A stretch of DNA of 64,000 bases from Siphonodentalium dalli (lineage: Eukaryota > Mollusca > Scaphopoda > Gadilida > Siphonodentaliidae). The position numbers and the translations under genes were made by a program. The notes beneath the pieces were generated by a model. The model ran no database searches, was not told the DNA's origin, and saw nothing but the letters and a program-made list of their open reading frames with translations. Positions within the stretch are counted from its first letter, which is position 1; every line of letters begins with the position of its first letter. This document shows, in pieces, positions 34,388 through 45,560 of this stretch. The stretch lies in assembly GCA_032622095.1 (NCBI GenBank), contig CP136064.1:41939912-42003911 (forward strand), given 5' to 3'.

Positions 34388-34846
34388 GCATACACAGTCC
34401 CTGTCTTAAATTTGCAGTCCGCATTTTTGAACCATGAAACTCTGACCCCGCCCTTGTCATCTGTATTTGCATATTTAGCACACAACCTGATTATATACAT
34501 GTTTGGCCATATCCCTGAGTACGAAACCATAACCAGAGACACAGCTTGAAGTGATGTGATAATGTAGACTAATTGATGATCATTGTCTGCATGGGGTGAA
34601 TGTCCTTTCTGGTCGAGAAAAACTGCTCGGCATAACGTGTAACCGAGATTAGCTGCAACATATTGGATATTGCATGCATCGTACGCACGCATATTCATAA
34701 AACTCGCAAATGTTTGCAAAGGTAAAATCAACACCGATTATCACTGATGGCGGATGCAGTGACTGGTGGGCGGGGCGCAATTCAGTAGTTGCATCAGACC
34801 GTTATAAGTCTTCAGTACAAATATAAAATAATTTATTCTCAAACTA

Positions 34847-35115
34847 AATATATGGTATAGAGACACAATAAATATATGGTATAGAGACACAATAAATATA
34901 TGGTATAGAGACACAATAAATATATGGTATAGAGACACAATAAATATATGGTATAGAGACACAATAAATATATGGTATAGAGACACAATAAATATATGGT
35001 ATAGAGACACAATAAATATATGGTATAGAGACACAATAAATATATGGTATAGAGACACAATAAATATATGGTATAGAGACACAATAAATATATGGTATAG
35101 AGACACAATAAATAA
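34847..35115. repeat. 24-bp tandem array, about 11 perfect copies
   Basis: The unit AAATATATGGTATAGAGACA then CAAT repeats with essentially no mismatches. The period is divisible by three and carries no stop in any - strand frame, so three overlapping repeat peptides are open. I regard these as a consequence of the repeat, not genes. Confidence 0.95.
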
Positions 35116-35417
35116 ACATGCCCCACCCCTAATTTCGTTTTCATATTCATACACACATATGCATTTTCTAACTAAAGTACGGTAACTCTGCTTGGGTGCT
35201 AGGCTATGCCGATCTATTTTGGTTATGATGCGCCGGCATGCATGTTCATCCATATATGCTAGGCGTGAATGATCAGTATTTTCCAAATTATGGATACTGT
35301 TGAAAGTGTAAAACGGTAAACATTATGTTTTGCAATACACTTTGATCATGTTGATGGCTCGTTTTGGTGTGTCCAAACTGTAGATGCTATACATCCACCC
35401 ACATAAGGTCATAAGGT

Positions 35418-35600
35418 ATCTTACTATCTATCCATATATATAAAATAGTAGGATGTCTGTCTGTCCGTATGCATGTCTGTTCGGATTTTCCTCCCAGACC
35501 CCTAGACCGATTTCAACCAAAATTGGTGACTCGGGTTACACGGGCGGATGTTATAACGGCGTTCGTTTTTCAAAATTTTTATTTAAACAAATTTAATTGA
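35418..35600 (+). repeat. Hairpin-headed repeat fragment
   Basis: ATCTTACTATC facing AATAGTAGGAT, then TGTCTGTCTGTCCGT, then GACCCCTAGACCGATTTCAA and ACCAAAATTGGTGACTC. It has the same head-plus-tract plan as Q and X but is a different family. Confidence 0.5.
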
Positions 35601-35688
35601 ATAAATAAAAAAAATAAAAATTTAAATAACCTCATGCACTATGTGCCTATTTCAGAATCAAATAAGTGTGAATATTTAGGTTCGATGT

Positions 35689-35757
35689 GAACCTATTTGC
35701 AGACCAGATATACGCTCTTTATTATAAAGAGCGTACATCTGATCTGCAAATAGGTTC
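35689..35757. repeat. 69-bp near-perfect palindrome
   Basis: Arms GAACCTATTTGCAGA and TACGCTCTTTAT meet at a small TATAA centre and pair with AAAGAGCGTA and CTGCAAATAGGTTC on the other side. It may be a minimal fold-back element; no clear target duplication. Confidence 0.8.
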
Positions 35758-36392
35758 ATACATAGGCCATGGTAGGGTGGACATAACTTGGGTTACCATC
35801 CCATGCTTCAAAACAGAGTTGAGTTCCCTATAGATACGCTATGCCTGACCCCTGCCAGCATTTGTATTTTCTTAATTAATTCTAACACTTTTGTTGAAGT
35901 GTTTTGTCAGTTACAATTCAATCTGGCTTGATATAGACACTTCATTCTGCGTATGTGCTGGCAGCGGTAAGTCCTGTGTAGATGGGGACTGATCTCTGCA
36001 TAATTATGGCTAGGAATTCATTATTGAAAATGTTCAACAGTTGGAATTTTGATTTCCTAAATTTATCTTTTTTAAATTGTGGTGAAAAAAAAATATTTGA
36101 AACTTTTGTTACTGTTAGATTTATAAGAGATATATTAGTCAGTTGGAAATGTATCATATATTATATAATGAGTATTGTGAGACAGTTATATTTGGATTTA
36201 AAAAAATTTATATATTACAAGAGGAATTGCACATTTATTTTGTAATATATATTTAGATAAAACAAAGAAAAGAAAACATTGTCTGAATATCTTTAGTTGT
36301 GATAGCATTTAATAAATTAATGGTTTTCGTGAAAAAATTGGTCTGGAGGCATTCGTACATTTTTGCTGAAAATACATAATTTTTTCATTTTT
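35758..36392. other. No gene recognised
   Basis: AT-rich. The open frames on both strands are too AT-rich and family-less to support. Confidence 0.3.
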
Positions 36393-37554
36393 ATGTTTAC
36401 CCATACCATGTCAATGTCCGGATTGACCACTCGTCGTTAGTCCGTCGTCTGTCTGTATGTCTGTCTGTAGACACTTTACGCATGGTGCGATAACTCGAAC
36501 ATTTTCTATCTGATCGGAACAACATTTTGTATATGAATATCTCAGCACAAAAGACAGATCGAGTTCGAACATGGGTTTGATCCCAATATTTTTAACTGAG
36601 TTATGGCCCTTTTTCGAACAAAATATTCACTCTTAAAAAAACAAATATATTTATATTAGATTGAATTCCTTGCTCAATTTAAAACAAAAACAAAACAAAA
36701 TATAAATAAAACCAAAAATATAATATTTTTGTTTTGTTTAAATAGTTAAAAAAGATAAAAAAAAAATTAAAGTTAAAAAATTTGAAAAACTTAACATCAT
36801 TATAACTCTGCCAAGGGTATCCAAGTCACCACACCAAATTTGGTTTAAATCGGTCCAAAATCTTGTGTTATGTACTGGTAAATTTTGTTTGGAGCGACAT
36901 TAAACCTAATTCAACAATTCCATCCCATGCCTTTGGACTACTTAGCTATTGATAAGGCAATATTATTTTCTGATGTCTTTTATGCCAATGTGCAGATAAA
37001 GAAAGCTATGGTATCTATTTTTTTTTTAAAGTTTCAACAATACACATCACATGATATTAACAATAGACTATAACATCTGTGCTGCATTGCACAGCTGAGT
37101 ATATCACTCTACAGATGGTCTGAGCTCATTATAAATGTTATTGGTTTAATAGAGATGCTATACTTCAACATAAACATAAACAATGCCCTGTGATTTGTTG
37201 ACAGCTCTGCTATATAATTGTTGTTGGCTGTTGTTGGTAGAATTTGATACATTATCATTGTAAACTTAAATTGGACTCTCTTAACCCAAGTAGTCCATGT
37301 CCAGGTCACCTTTTCACATTTAACCCAAGGCTGTGGCCGTGCAGCATTACAGATCCTGTACCAGTGCTTATATAAATGCGAGTGACCCATAAATTCCAAT
37401 AATTTGTGTTATGTACATTTGTCTATAATAGTACATAACATTATAGTATGATTATACTCTATAATTCAACATCAAAACTCTCATTTATGATTCCGATCAT
37501 AGTAATGTACTATCACCAAGGGATGGGTTAACATCTGCCGATCGGCCTCTCGTT
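36393..37554 (+). mobile_element. Family Q element copy 2
   Basis: The head has lost the second hairpin arm (ACCATGTCAATGTCCGG). One Q module is followed by a 3' region of about 700 bp shared with copy 3 (GTTTGGAGCGACATTAAA, CTTTGGACTA, GTATAATCATACT-type blocks). It ends GCCGATCGGC-like, then CTCTCGTT. Confidence 0.75.
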
Positions 37555-38269
37555 CTAGTATATTTTCTTGCTGTTGAAAGGTCTATATTTTATATATCAT
37601 CACTTATTACCTATTCCATAAATACAAAATAGTAAACAATTCCGTCGACTTGTCCTGAATCTAGATCAAGTTCAATCATATACATACATAGTCATTTGAT
37701 CTTAATGTTATTCTATTTTGGCTATGCAAACCGGATTATAGTGCAGGTAGTTACAAATTTATGCTGATTCAATTTATTCATATTTATTCTAATTTTATGT
37801 CCTGGTTAACGTACAAGTCGAATGGTGAATTTCCCTCTTCCTATACTACTTATATACCGGCACACATGAACATAGCAATGGACAAGATTAATTATAGGCT
37901 CGGCCTGTTACAGTTTGCCGATGTACTGCTCCTGTGTGGTCTGGTTTAAGGGGTGCAGGTGGAATCAAAGTTAGACACCCCATGCATCTATAGACACGTC
38001 CATGCATGCACGCATAGATAGTGATAATCAGAAATAGGGCCACAAACCTATACTATACGTAATAATTTGATCGAAAATGGCGAAGGTAGTATTCATCGTT
38101 TAATTTCTTCACATACCTATATAGTATATAAATAACTCAACAAAACAAAATAGCGACTGATTTAAATATTAATTGTTGATAACTGCATGACTATATATAT
38201 ATTCATATATGAATCACGTCCCCATATAAATATGTTTAGACGTTTGTACATGTGAAAGCCAGGATCTTC
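37555..38269. other. No gene recognised
   Basis: No repeat family or exon recognised. Confidence 0.3.
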
Positions 38270-38700
38270 TTAAAGGTACTCAATCCGATCAGAGGGTCCC
38301 CATATCATCAATATACAACAACAACATTTCTTCAAAATACGCTTTAGTTATCAGAATCGATTAATTGCAACAAAATAATGCAAACCACTGTCAACTATGG
38401 TATCAAATTTCTCAAAACGTGTTTTTTATCAACATTTTGTTCAACGAAATATCACCGTATTATCACTTGAGTATTCACGAAATTTGGCCGTATTACCACT
38501 TGTTTTTAGAGTTATCCATCTTCATCCGCAATTGTGACCGAGACGATCCTTTTGATGGCGTGTTTCTGGGCCACAAACAATTGAAATAACAAACTTTAAA
38601 AATCCATATCTGATCACTCTGAGCTTTCATGGGTAGTTCCTCGACTCGAATCAAATATTTCTTACCACAGAAGCCAACGAAATAGTAATTTGGGGTGTTT
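38270..38700 (+). mobile_element. Family I MITE copy 2, right end lost
   Basis: TTAA at 38270-38273, then AGGTACTCAATCCGATCAGA and a long match to copy 4. The right end stops after GAAGCCAACGAAATAGTAAT without its terminal repeat. Confidence 0.72.
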
Positions 38701-38845
38701 AAAAAACAAATATCTCTTGTTTTGCCGTATCCGAGAGGTGTTGTTGGGATAGCTCATTAGTCTCGTAGCTTGCTGATATCTTTGGGGGGGGGGGCGAATG
38801 TTTAAATTGCCAGGCGTGATATCTTGCCTCCATTTCGAGCAAATT

Positions 38846-39354
38846 TAGATCATGTAATGAACTCTACTCTGGCTATAACGTCCGTAGAGATCATATTTCA
38901 CCAGTACAAAACCTGAGAACTTTTTGAAGTTTTGACGGGGAACCTTATAAAGTCGAAACAATAACGCAGTGAATATATTTCTTAGTTATAGCCTGTTCTT
39001 TAATAATGTACTTCACTGTAGGTGAAGGTCCCAACTCGAAATTGCATGTTTTTCTGGGAATTTTGTGAGCCGATATCGCAATAAACATCGAATCAATTAC
39101 CCAGGATAAATTCCATGCATATTTGTAATCGACGCAAAGCAAAATGGCTCACAAAGTCACTTAAATCGTGAAATTTCAGATTGCAGGGACCTTCACCTCC
39201 AGTTAAGGAACAAGTAATAACTAAGAAATGTATTCCCTGGCCTGCGTTATTTTTTCGACTTCATAATGTTCCCTGTCAAAATAATAAAAAATCCCAGATT
39301 TTGTACTGTTGGATTATGACCTCTATACGCGCGTCAGCCACGTGACATGATCTA
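38846..39354. mobile_element. Element J, 509-bp TAGATCATG-family MITE with 9-bp duplication
   Basis: Termini TAGATCATG and CATGATCTA with flanks GAGCAAATT at 38837-38845 and 39355-39363, a perfect 9-bp direct repeat. Long sub-terminal inverted arms follow (CAGTACAAAA, TTCTTAGTTAT and AAGGAACA-type blocks). Perfect 9-bp duplications suggest the Mutator superfamily. The same termini occur in the tiny H elements. Non-coding. Confidence 0.85.
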
Positions 39355-39363
39355 GAGCAAATT

Positions 39364-39776
39364 ATGACATTGGTTTCCGGGCCTGGGAAACAACGTAAAT
39401 GACCATAGAAATTACTTGGGGGCCCCCAGTATATACCGGCGCGATATATAGGGATTCCTGATTATACCAGCACCCATGCACATATAACGATCGATAACAT
39501 TATATTCATAGGCCGGCGATACACTACTCCTGAGTTGGGACCAAATTATGGGCAGTCAACGTTTCTCATTCCAGAAAAAAAATCAATTGGTATACATAAC
39601 CCAGGAGTATAAAGCGGACTCTGTGCGCTCGTGGGGGTCGTGAACACTTTTATCGCGCTATATGTATATCAGCGTTTTAATGGCCTGGTTTGATCTTTCG
39701 CCAAGAGAGATATGCACATATATACCACCACATGCATAATGACATGCAAGACATTGAACAGATATAGAGCACTTAA
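39364..39776. other. No gene recognised
   Basis: Unique sequence with no supported feature. Confidence 0.3.
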
Positions 39777-40620
39777 TTAAAGATGCATAATCCGATAAAG
39801 CGCCCCTCAATTACTATTTATTTGGATTCGGAGGTAAACAATATGTGACCCGCCATATCAAATCCAGTCGTAAGTCGGGATTTTTTTTACCCTGTGCCAA
39901 TGCATTCTCTTATATATGCGAATCGACCATAGGTCGCCTCGCATATATAAGAGAATGCATTGGCCTAACAATTTTTTACAATTTTAATAATTTTTTCCCT
40001 GTATTCTTTAACAATTTTATAATTTCACCCATACAGAGCCCCAGACAAACATGAGCAGACGACACACTTCTATATGCTTCTATATATGTGTGGGGCTCCC
40101 TGCAGGGTAATGGATGTTTTTTATTTTACGTCCTAAAAATTGTAAGAAACATTTATTTAAAAAAAAATGATAAAAAAATGTTATGCATTGGCACAGGGTA
40201 AACAAATCCCGACTTACGACTGGATTTGATATGGCGGGTCACATATTTGATTCGAGTCGAGGAACCCACCTATCAAAGCTCAGAGTTATATGTATCGATT
40301 TTTTAAATATATTATTTGTCACCATCAGGAATTAATAGTGGCCCAGAAAACAGCCGACGAGCCGATGATCTCGGCCCAAATTGCGGATGAAGATGGATAA
40401 CTCTGAAATCAAGAGGCTTTCTTTTGATAATAAGGCCAAATTTCGTCGAACAACATGTTGATAAATAACACGTTTCGGGCGATTTTATACTATAGTTGAC
40501 GGTGGTTAGCATTATTTTTGGGCAATTAATCGATTCTGATAACTGAAGCGGCATTTCGAAAAAAATTGTTTTTGTTGGAATCTGATTATATGGGAACCAT
40601 CGAATCGGATTGAGTAGCTT
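39777..40620 (-). mobile_element. Family I MITE copy 3, split by a family B insertion
   Basis: TTAA at 39777-39780, then AGATGCATAATCCGATAAAG. Family I sequence resumes at 40243 and runs to GAATCGGATTGAGTA near 40616, where the end is degraded. The two parts join across the family B element at ATATTTGATTCGAGTCGAGG, exactly as in uninterrupted copies. Confidence 0.78.
39841..40246 (+). mobile_element. Family B MITE copy 3, nested in family I
   Basis: ATAT at 39841-39844 and 40243-40246. The right internal hairpin is almost entirely deleted, leaving only ATGCATTGGCACAGGG. The intact family I sequence gives the empty site with a single ATAT. Confidence 0.9.
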
Positions 40621-40733
40621 ATCTATATATAGCCTTGCATTGTTTATTTTCTTTGAAATGATATACCATTTGTGCAATTGGCACACTTCTTCCAAAGCAA
40701 CACTTCCTGGTTTTCAAGACAAATATTATTTTT

Positions 40734-42301
40734 ATGTTTACCCATACCATAGTATGGTAAACATAATGTCGTTGTCTGGATTGACCACTCGTCGTTCGTC
40801 CGTCCGTCTGTCCGTAGACACTTTACGCATGGTGCGATAACTCAAATTTTGTCTATGAATTTCTCAACACAAAAGACAGATCGAGTTCGAATATGGGTTT
40901 GATCCGACTATTTTTAACAGAGTTATGGCCCTTTTTCGAAAAAATAATCACTCTTTAACAAAAAATAAAAAAAATAAATAAATAGATAAAAAAAAAGATA
41001 ATAAAACACTTTATCTTACAATATAGCTATATTCGCTGCCTTCTCTGGGCTGTCTATCGACTCGTCCTACGGACTCGTCGATAGACTGCCCAGAGAAGGC
41101 AGCTCGACTTGAATACGGATCTCAGAAACACACATGGTGGTGATAACCTATATTTATCTTACAATATAGCTATATTTCATCAAATACACGCGAAAACGCC
41201 TAGGCGGTTTCCGATCTTGTATCCTGGATGGCAACAAGGATATCTTCGATGGCAACAGCTGGTGCACGTGCGTTTCGACAACTGGCTTGTTTTCAAAACA
41301 AAACGTCTAAATAACCAACTAAAAGTCGTAAAATAATATACTCGTGTGCTACGAATGTAAAATAATCAATAATTAGTTCAATAAAGTTGACAAAATGGAG
41401 ACAGGGCCCAAAAAGCTCAAAATAACCACCCAAAAATGTTTGGAAATCGAAAAAGTAACGAATTTTAAATAAATGAAAACAATTAGTTAGTAAAATTTGA
41501 AAAAAACTAACACCTTTATAACTCGGCCAAGGGTACCCCGAGTCACCACACCAAATTTGGTTTAAATCAGTCAAAAATCTTGTGTTATGTACTGGTAAAT
41601 TTGTTTGGAGCGACATTAAATCCAATTCACCAATTCCATCCTATGCCTTTGGACTATTTAGTTATTGATAAGGCTATATTATTTTATGATGTCTCGTATG
41701 CCAATGTGCAGATAATCTGATAAAGAAAGCTATGGTATCTAATTTAAAATAAAGATCAACAATACACATCACATGACATTAACAGCAGACTTGGACATCA
41801 CTGCTGCCTTGCACAGCTGAAGATATCACTTTACAGATTGTCTGAGGTCATTATAAATGTCATTGGTATAATAGAGATGTCAGCTTTCAAAATAAACAAT
41901 TCCTGTGATTTGTTGACAGCTCTTCTATATAATTGATATTAATGGGTCAGCAGTGAGGTGGCTTATCTTTATCTATATTGTTGGTAGCATTTGATACATT
42001 ATCATGGTAAAATTAAATTGGACTCTCTTAACCCAAGTATTCCATGTCCACGTCACCTTTCACATTTAACCCAAGGCTGTGGTGGTGCAGCTTTACAGAT
42101 CCTGTATCAGTGCATACTCTTATATAAATGCGAGTGACCCATAAATTCCAATAATTTGTGTTATGTACATTTGTCTATAATAGTACAAAACAGTATACTC
42201 TATAATTCAATAGTAAAACTCTCAGTTATGATTTCGATCATAGTAATTTACTATCGCCAAGGGATGGGTTAACATCTGCCGACCGTGATCGGCCTCTCGT
42301 T
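40734..42301 (+). mobile_element. Family Q element copy 3
   Basis: Head hairpin ATGTTTACCCATACCATA against TATGGTAAACAT, GTCCGTCCGTCTGTCCG tract, one Q module, an inserted palindromic segment at 41010-41176, then the 3' region shared with copy 2. It ends GCCGACCGTGATCGGC and CTCTCGTT. Confidence 0.75.
41010..41176. repeat. Palindrome flanked by a perfect 24-bp direct repeat
   Basis: A 24-bp sequence (TTTATCTTACAATATAGCTA plus TATT) occurs at 41010-41033 and 41153-41176. Between them, 41034-41103 is a palindrome (GCTGCCTTCTCTGGGC, then TGTCTATCGA, facing their complements). Confidence 0.8.
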
Positions 42302-42726
42302 ACTTTATACCGAAATGAATATATTTGAACATATATATATTTATCACATAATTAGTCCCTAAACCCGGCCTCATATTGTTTAGAAAGACACGTGTATTAT
42401 CGGCACGCGCAGCGACGTAAGAGCTTAGCGCAATGATATCGATGTCAATGCCTGAACTTTATTATTATGTTAATTGGAATATAATTATGATATTAAATTC
42501 GTGTTATTCGGGTTATTTATTGTTGACTGTGAGATAAACATGGGTGATAAGGGTGGTTGAATAAACACATTTAGAATGGAAATATATTTTTTCTTGAAGG
42601 TGTCTTTACTTCCTCTTTGTTTGTGATAAGGAAATCAATATTAATATAGTTTTATAACCCCAGTCGTTTCGAGATTGTTTTTCCTTGCTAAAATGTGATT
42701 ACATGATAAAATGGATCTAAAAAATC
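42302..42726. other. No gene recognised
   Basis: No supported feature. Confidence 0.3.
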
Positions 42727-42846
42727 GTCGCAATTCTATAAGAAATTTATTCACCTCATCCACTAAAGTCGATTCAAGCCTCGCTAAAGCTCGGCTCGAA
42801 TAGAATTTAGTGCACTCGGTTAATAAATTTCGTATAGAATTGCGAC
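42727..42846. repeat. Palindrome N, 120 bp
   Basis: GTCGCAATTCTATA and AGAAATTTATT arms pair with AATAAATTTCGTATAGAATTGCGAC, trimmed here. The inner CACTAAA and TTTAGTG arms and CGAGCC-type blocks also pair. Confidence 0.75.
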
Positions 42847-43094
42847 TCATTAGAGATCCTCTATATAATAAGCTATTGGGTCATACTATAACAATATCAG
42901 CTTTCAGTTTGTTTGTGGTTTTCATGAGGATTGCACTCAAGTTCGGTTAATTTTGTTGTTTGATTGATTTTCGGCTAAAACATGTGACTGGTGAATTATG
43001 TCCCTTTGAATTTTAACAGTACACATAGTTCAGATAAGATGTCTAGTTTTTACTATGAATGTGGTTCAGTTGCGTGAAGTCAACTCAGCTGTGA

Positions 43095-43365
43095 GTATAA
43101 CCAAATGCACCCTCTGGGGGACCTCATTCTGCTAAGGCCTCATATTCTGGGAAGTATCTACAGTCTCAAATCAACATTGTTTTAGTTACTTTTTCACTTC
43201 TGGGAAGTTTCTATACCTGCCCCCCCCCCCCCACAATTTCAAGAAGATAAAATACATAATCGATGTGACTAATAGGCGAACAGCACCAACTTCAACTGGG
43301 GAATTTCAAACTGATCATGGGTCTCCCATAGCAGTTGAGGCATCTGGGCACCTCATTCTGCAAAT
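43095..43365 (+). repeat. Family P fragment ('GACCTCATTCTGC')
   Basis: CACCCTCTGGGGGACCTCATTCTGC through CCCATAGCAGTTGAGGC match the region 59036-59419, shortened here to blocks such as GACCTCATTCTGCTAAGGCC. A C-run lies near 43220. Confidence 0.6.
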
Positions 43366-43570
43366 GACAGACACACTATTTGCAAACTTGGTCACGTCAG
43401 CGCTATCTTAACCCGTCATCGTGACATTTGAACATGCCCAAATGGCCAGCAAACATGATCATGGTCCATATACCCCAGTTCTCCCGGGGTGAGAGGTGAT
43501 GTTTCTATCGGGTATTTTGGGCGGGCCACCCATTCATGCCGTCAAATTCGCCGAATTTCCCTATATATAT

Positions 43571-43840
43571 AAGCGAGATCACTGAGTCGCGGCCATATTG
43601 GATTCATACAGCCTCCATTCCGCGGTTTAAGTGCAACAGGTCAATGTTCTGGAGGTGCATTCCATATATGGAACTTTTGATTATTCATGATTCCATATAT
43701 AGAATTCATGAATATATATATATGGAATTATTAATATTCAAAAGTTCCATATATGGAATGCACCTCCAGAACGTTGACCTTAAACCGCGGAACGGGGGAA
43801 GGATGGATATAAACATGGCCGCGACTCAATGATCCCGCTT
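43571..43840. mobile_element. Family E palindromic element, copy 2
   Basis: Ends AAGCGAGATCACTGAGTCGC and the near complement of GCGACTCAATGATCCCGCTT. Nearly the whole 270 bp can fold, with the inner arms GGAGGTGCATTCCATATATG matching the other side. Confidence 0.85.
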
Positions 43841-44876
43841 GTATGCACGTAATAACAGTGAGTGATTGTGCAAGTCAGTGATTTCGTGATTTTGTTGTGA
43901 GTTCACTTACACTGTTAAAACAATCCGGTTTAAAACGGAACAAAGATCCGGAAAATTGCTCACATTTTCACTTTACAAACAAGAGAGTATCTTCCTGAAG
44001 TGTAATTGCATTTTTCCTTCACCTGCATAAGGCAACATTTCTTCCCCGAGGAGAAGGCTATCAAGAAGCTAATATTAGCTTTTTGTCCAATCCTCTTTCT
44101 TAGTCTGTCTGTACCCGTACATATGTGTATTGTGTTTGTGTTGTGTGTTTGATTTTGAAATAAATATTGTGTACACATGTGTATACGCTAAACATAATAC
44201 TGGGGAAAAATGAAATATGATGCCAGATATTCCAGATTTATATACAAATGCATGAGGCTGCACTTTCGTCTGACTACGGGGCTGACTATATATCTCTGTC
44301 ACGTTTTGTCTTGTTACTATTGCGTCATGTCTCTAGGCTGTTGAACTTATTTAAACATTCCTACAAATTAATTAAATGGCAACCAAGTAACTACTCGTCA
44401 ACGGGTAACGTCGGGTATTATGTTAATATGCCATACCCCGCACCTTTCTCGAAAGCACACGGAGACTGTAGTCACTTTTGGTGTGTCTTTTGTTGTATGT
44501 GATTCAACATTGCGTTGCTATACTCGAAGCTATAGATTGTGGTGATATAGTTTTCTATAACATGACGTCCACTCCGTCAGATTGGTTTGTATAATATTCG
44601 CTGTGTTATGCGAACATATCTCCCTAATGGGAGTTTTCATTTCCCTGTGCTGTTATTGCAATATTATATGTTTCCGTGACAATTCCTATAAGCTTATCCC
44701 ATATTGCTAATTTGCTCTATACACTATACTGTCGTATATTTCACCTATTCTGAATCGATATTTGGTATAACACATATCTTGTAAATAAATGCGAAATTAA
44801 GACGAATAACGATATATATTATTTTTTTTATGCCACGGACGCCACCTTTCCAACCATAAAATTCACTGATGTATAT
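43841..44876. other. No gene recognised
   Basis: Unique AT-rich sequence with no supported exon. Confidence 0.3.
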
Positions 44877-45560
44877 ACGGATCGTGGTACGAATCCCTAC
44901 TTTGACTACGCCTGTATAGATCATACTATATGCATCAGTTCACAACCTGGGACAATTTGATGCTCTGATAGGGAAGTTTATAACATTGAAAAACAATGTA
45001 GGTAATATATGTCTTAGTTAATAACTGTTCCTTTCACTGTATGTGACATAAAATAAAAAAAAACATCCATTACCCTGCAGGGAGCCCCACACATATATAG
45101 AAGCACATAGAAGAGTGTCGTCTGCTCATGTTTGTCTGGGGCTCTGTATGGGTGAAATTATAAAATTGTTAAAGAATACAAGAACAAATTATTAAAATTG
45201 TAAAAAATTGTTAGGCCAATGCATTCTCTTATATATGCGAGGCGACCTATGGTCGACTCGTATATATAAGAGAATGCATTGGCACAGGGTAAAAAAAATC
45301 CTGAAGGTCACATCATGATTTAGGCGACTTTGGTTTTAGCCGATTTGCTTTGTATGGCATACATACAATCGTGGAGTTTCTCCCTGGCAATCAATTCAAT
45401 ATTTACTTCGATATCTGCTCACAAAAGTAATAAAAATCATGCCAACTCGAGCTGGGACCACCCCTACTGTGAACTAGATTGTCAAGGAACATGTATTTAT
45501 ACCAAAGTAATATATCCCCCCACCCCGTTGTGTGTTCAATGTTATAAAGTTCCCTGTCAG
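44877..45560 (+). mobile_element. Element J copy 2, diverged and interrupted
   Basis: Blocks parallel to J copy 1 (TAGATCATACTATATGCA, GGAAGTTTATAACATTG, TCTTAGTTAATAACTGTTCC and the opposite AAGTTCCCTGTCAGA) flank an inserted family B derivative. The TAGATCATG terminus has decayed, so the edges are approximate. Confidence 0.55.
45041..45313 (-). mobile_element. Family B derivative with deleted ends, nested in J
   Basis: It begins ATGTGAC and jumps at once to the family B interior (ATAAAATAAAAAAA, CCCTGCAGGGAGCCCC). One hairpin remains. It ends AAAAAAATCCTGAAGGTCACAT, so most of both terminal repeats are gone but the outermost bases survive. Confidence 0.72.

Noticed and set aside
34741-35286. 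A 181-codon - strand frame with repeated IFIVSLYH units, and two overlapping frames of the same repeat.
   Set aside because: All three are produced by the perfect 24-bp tandem array; there is no independent coding evidence.
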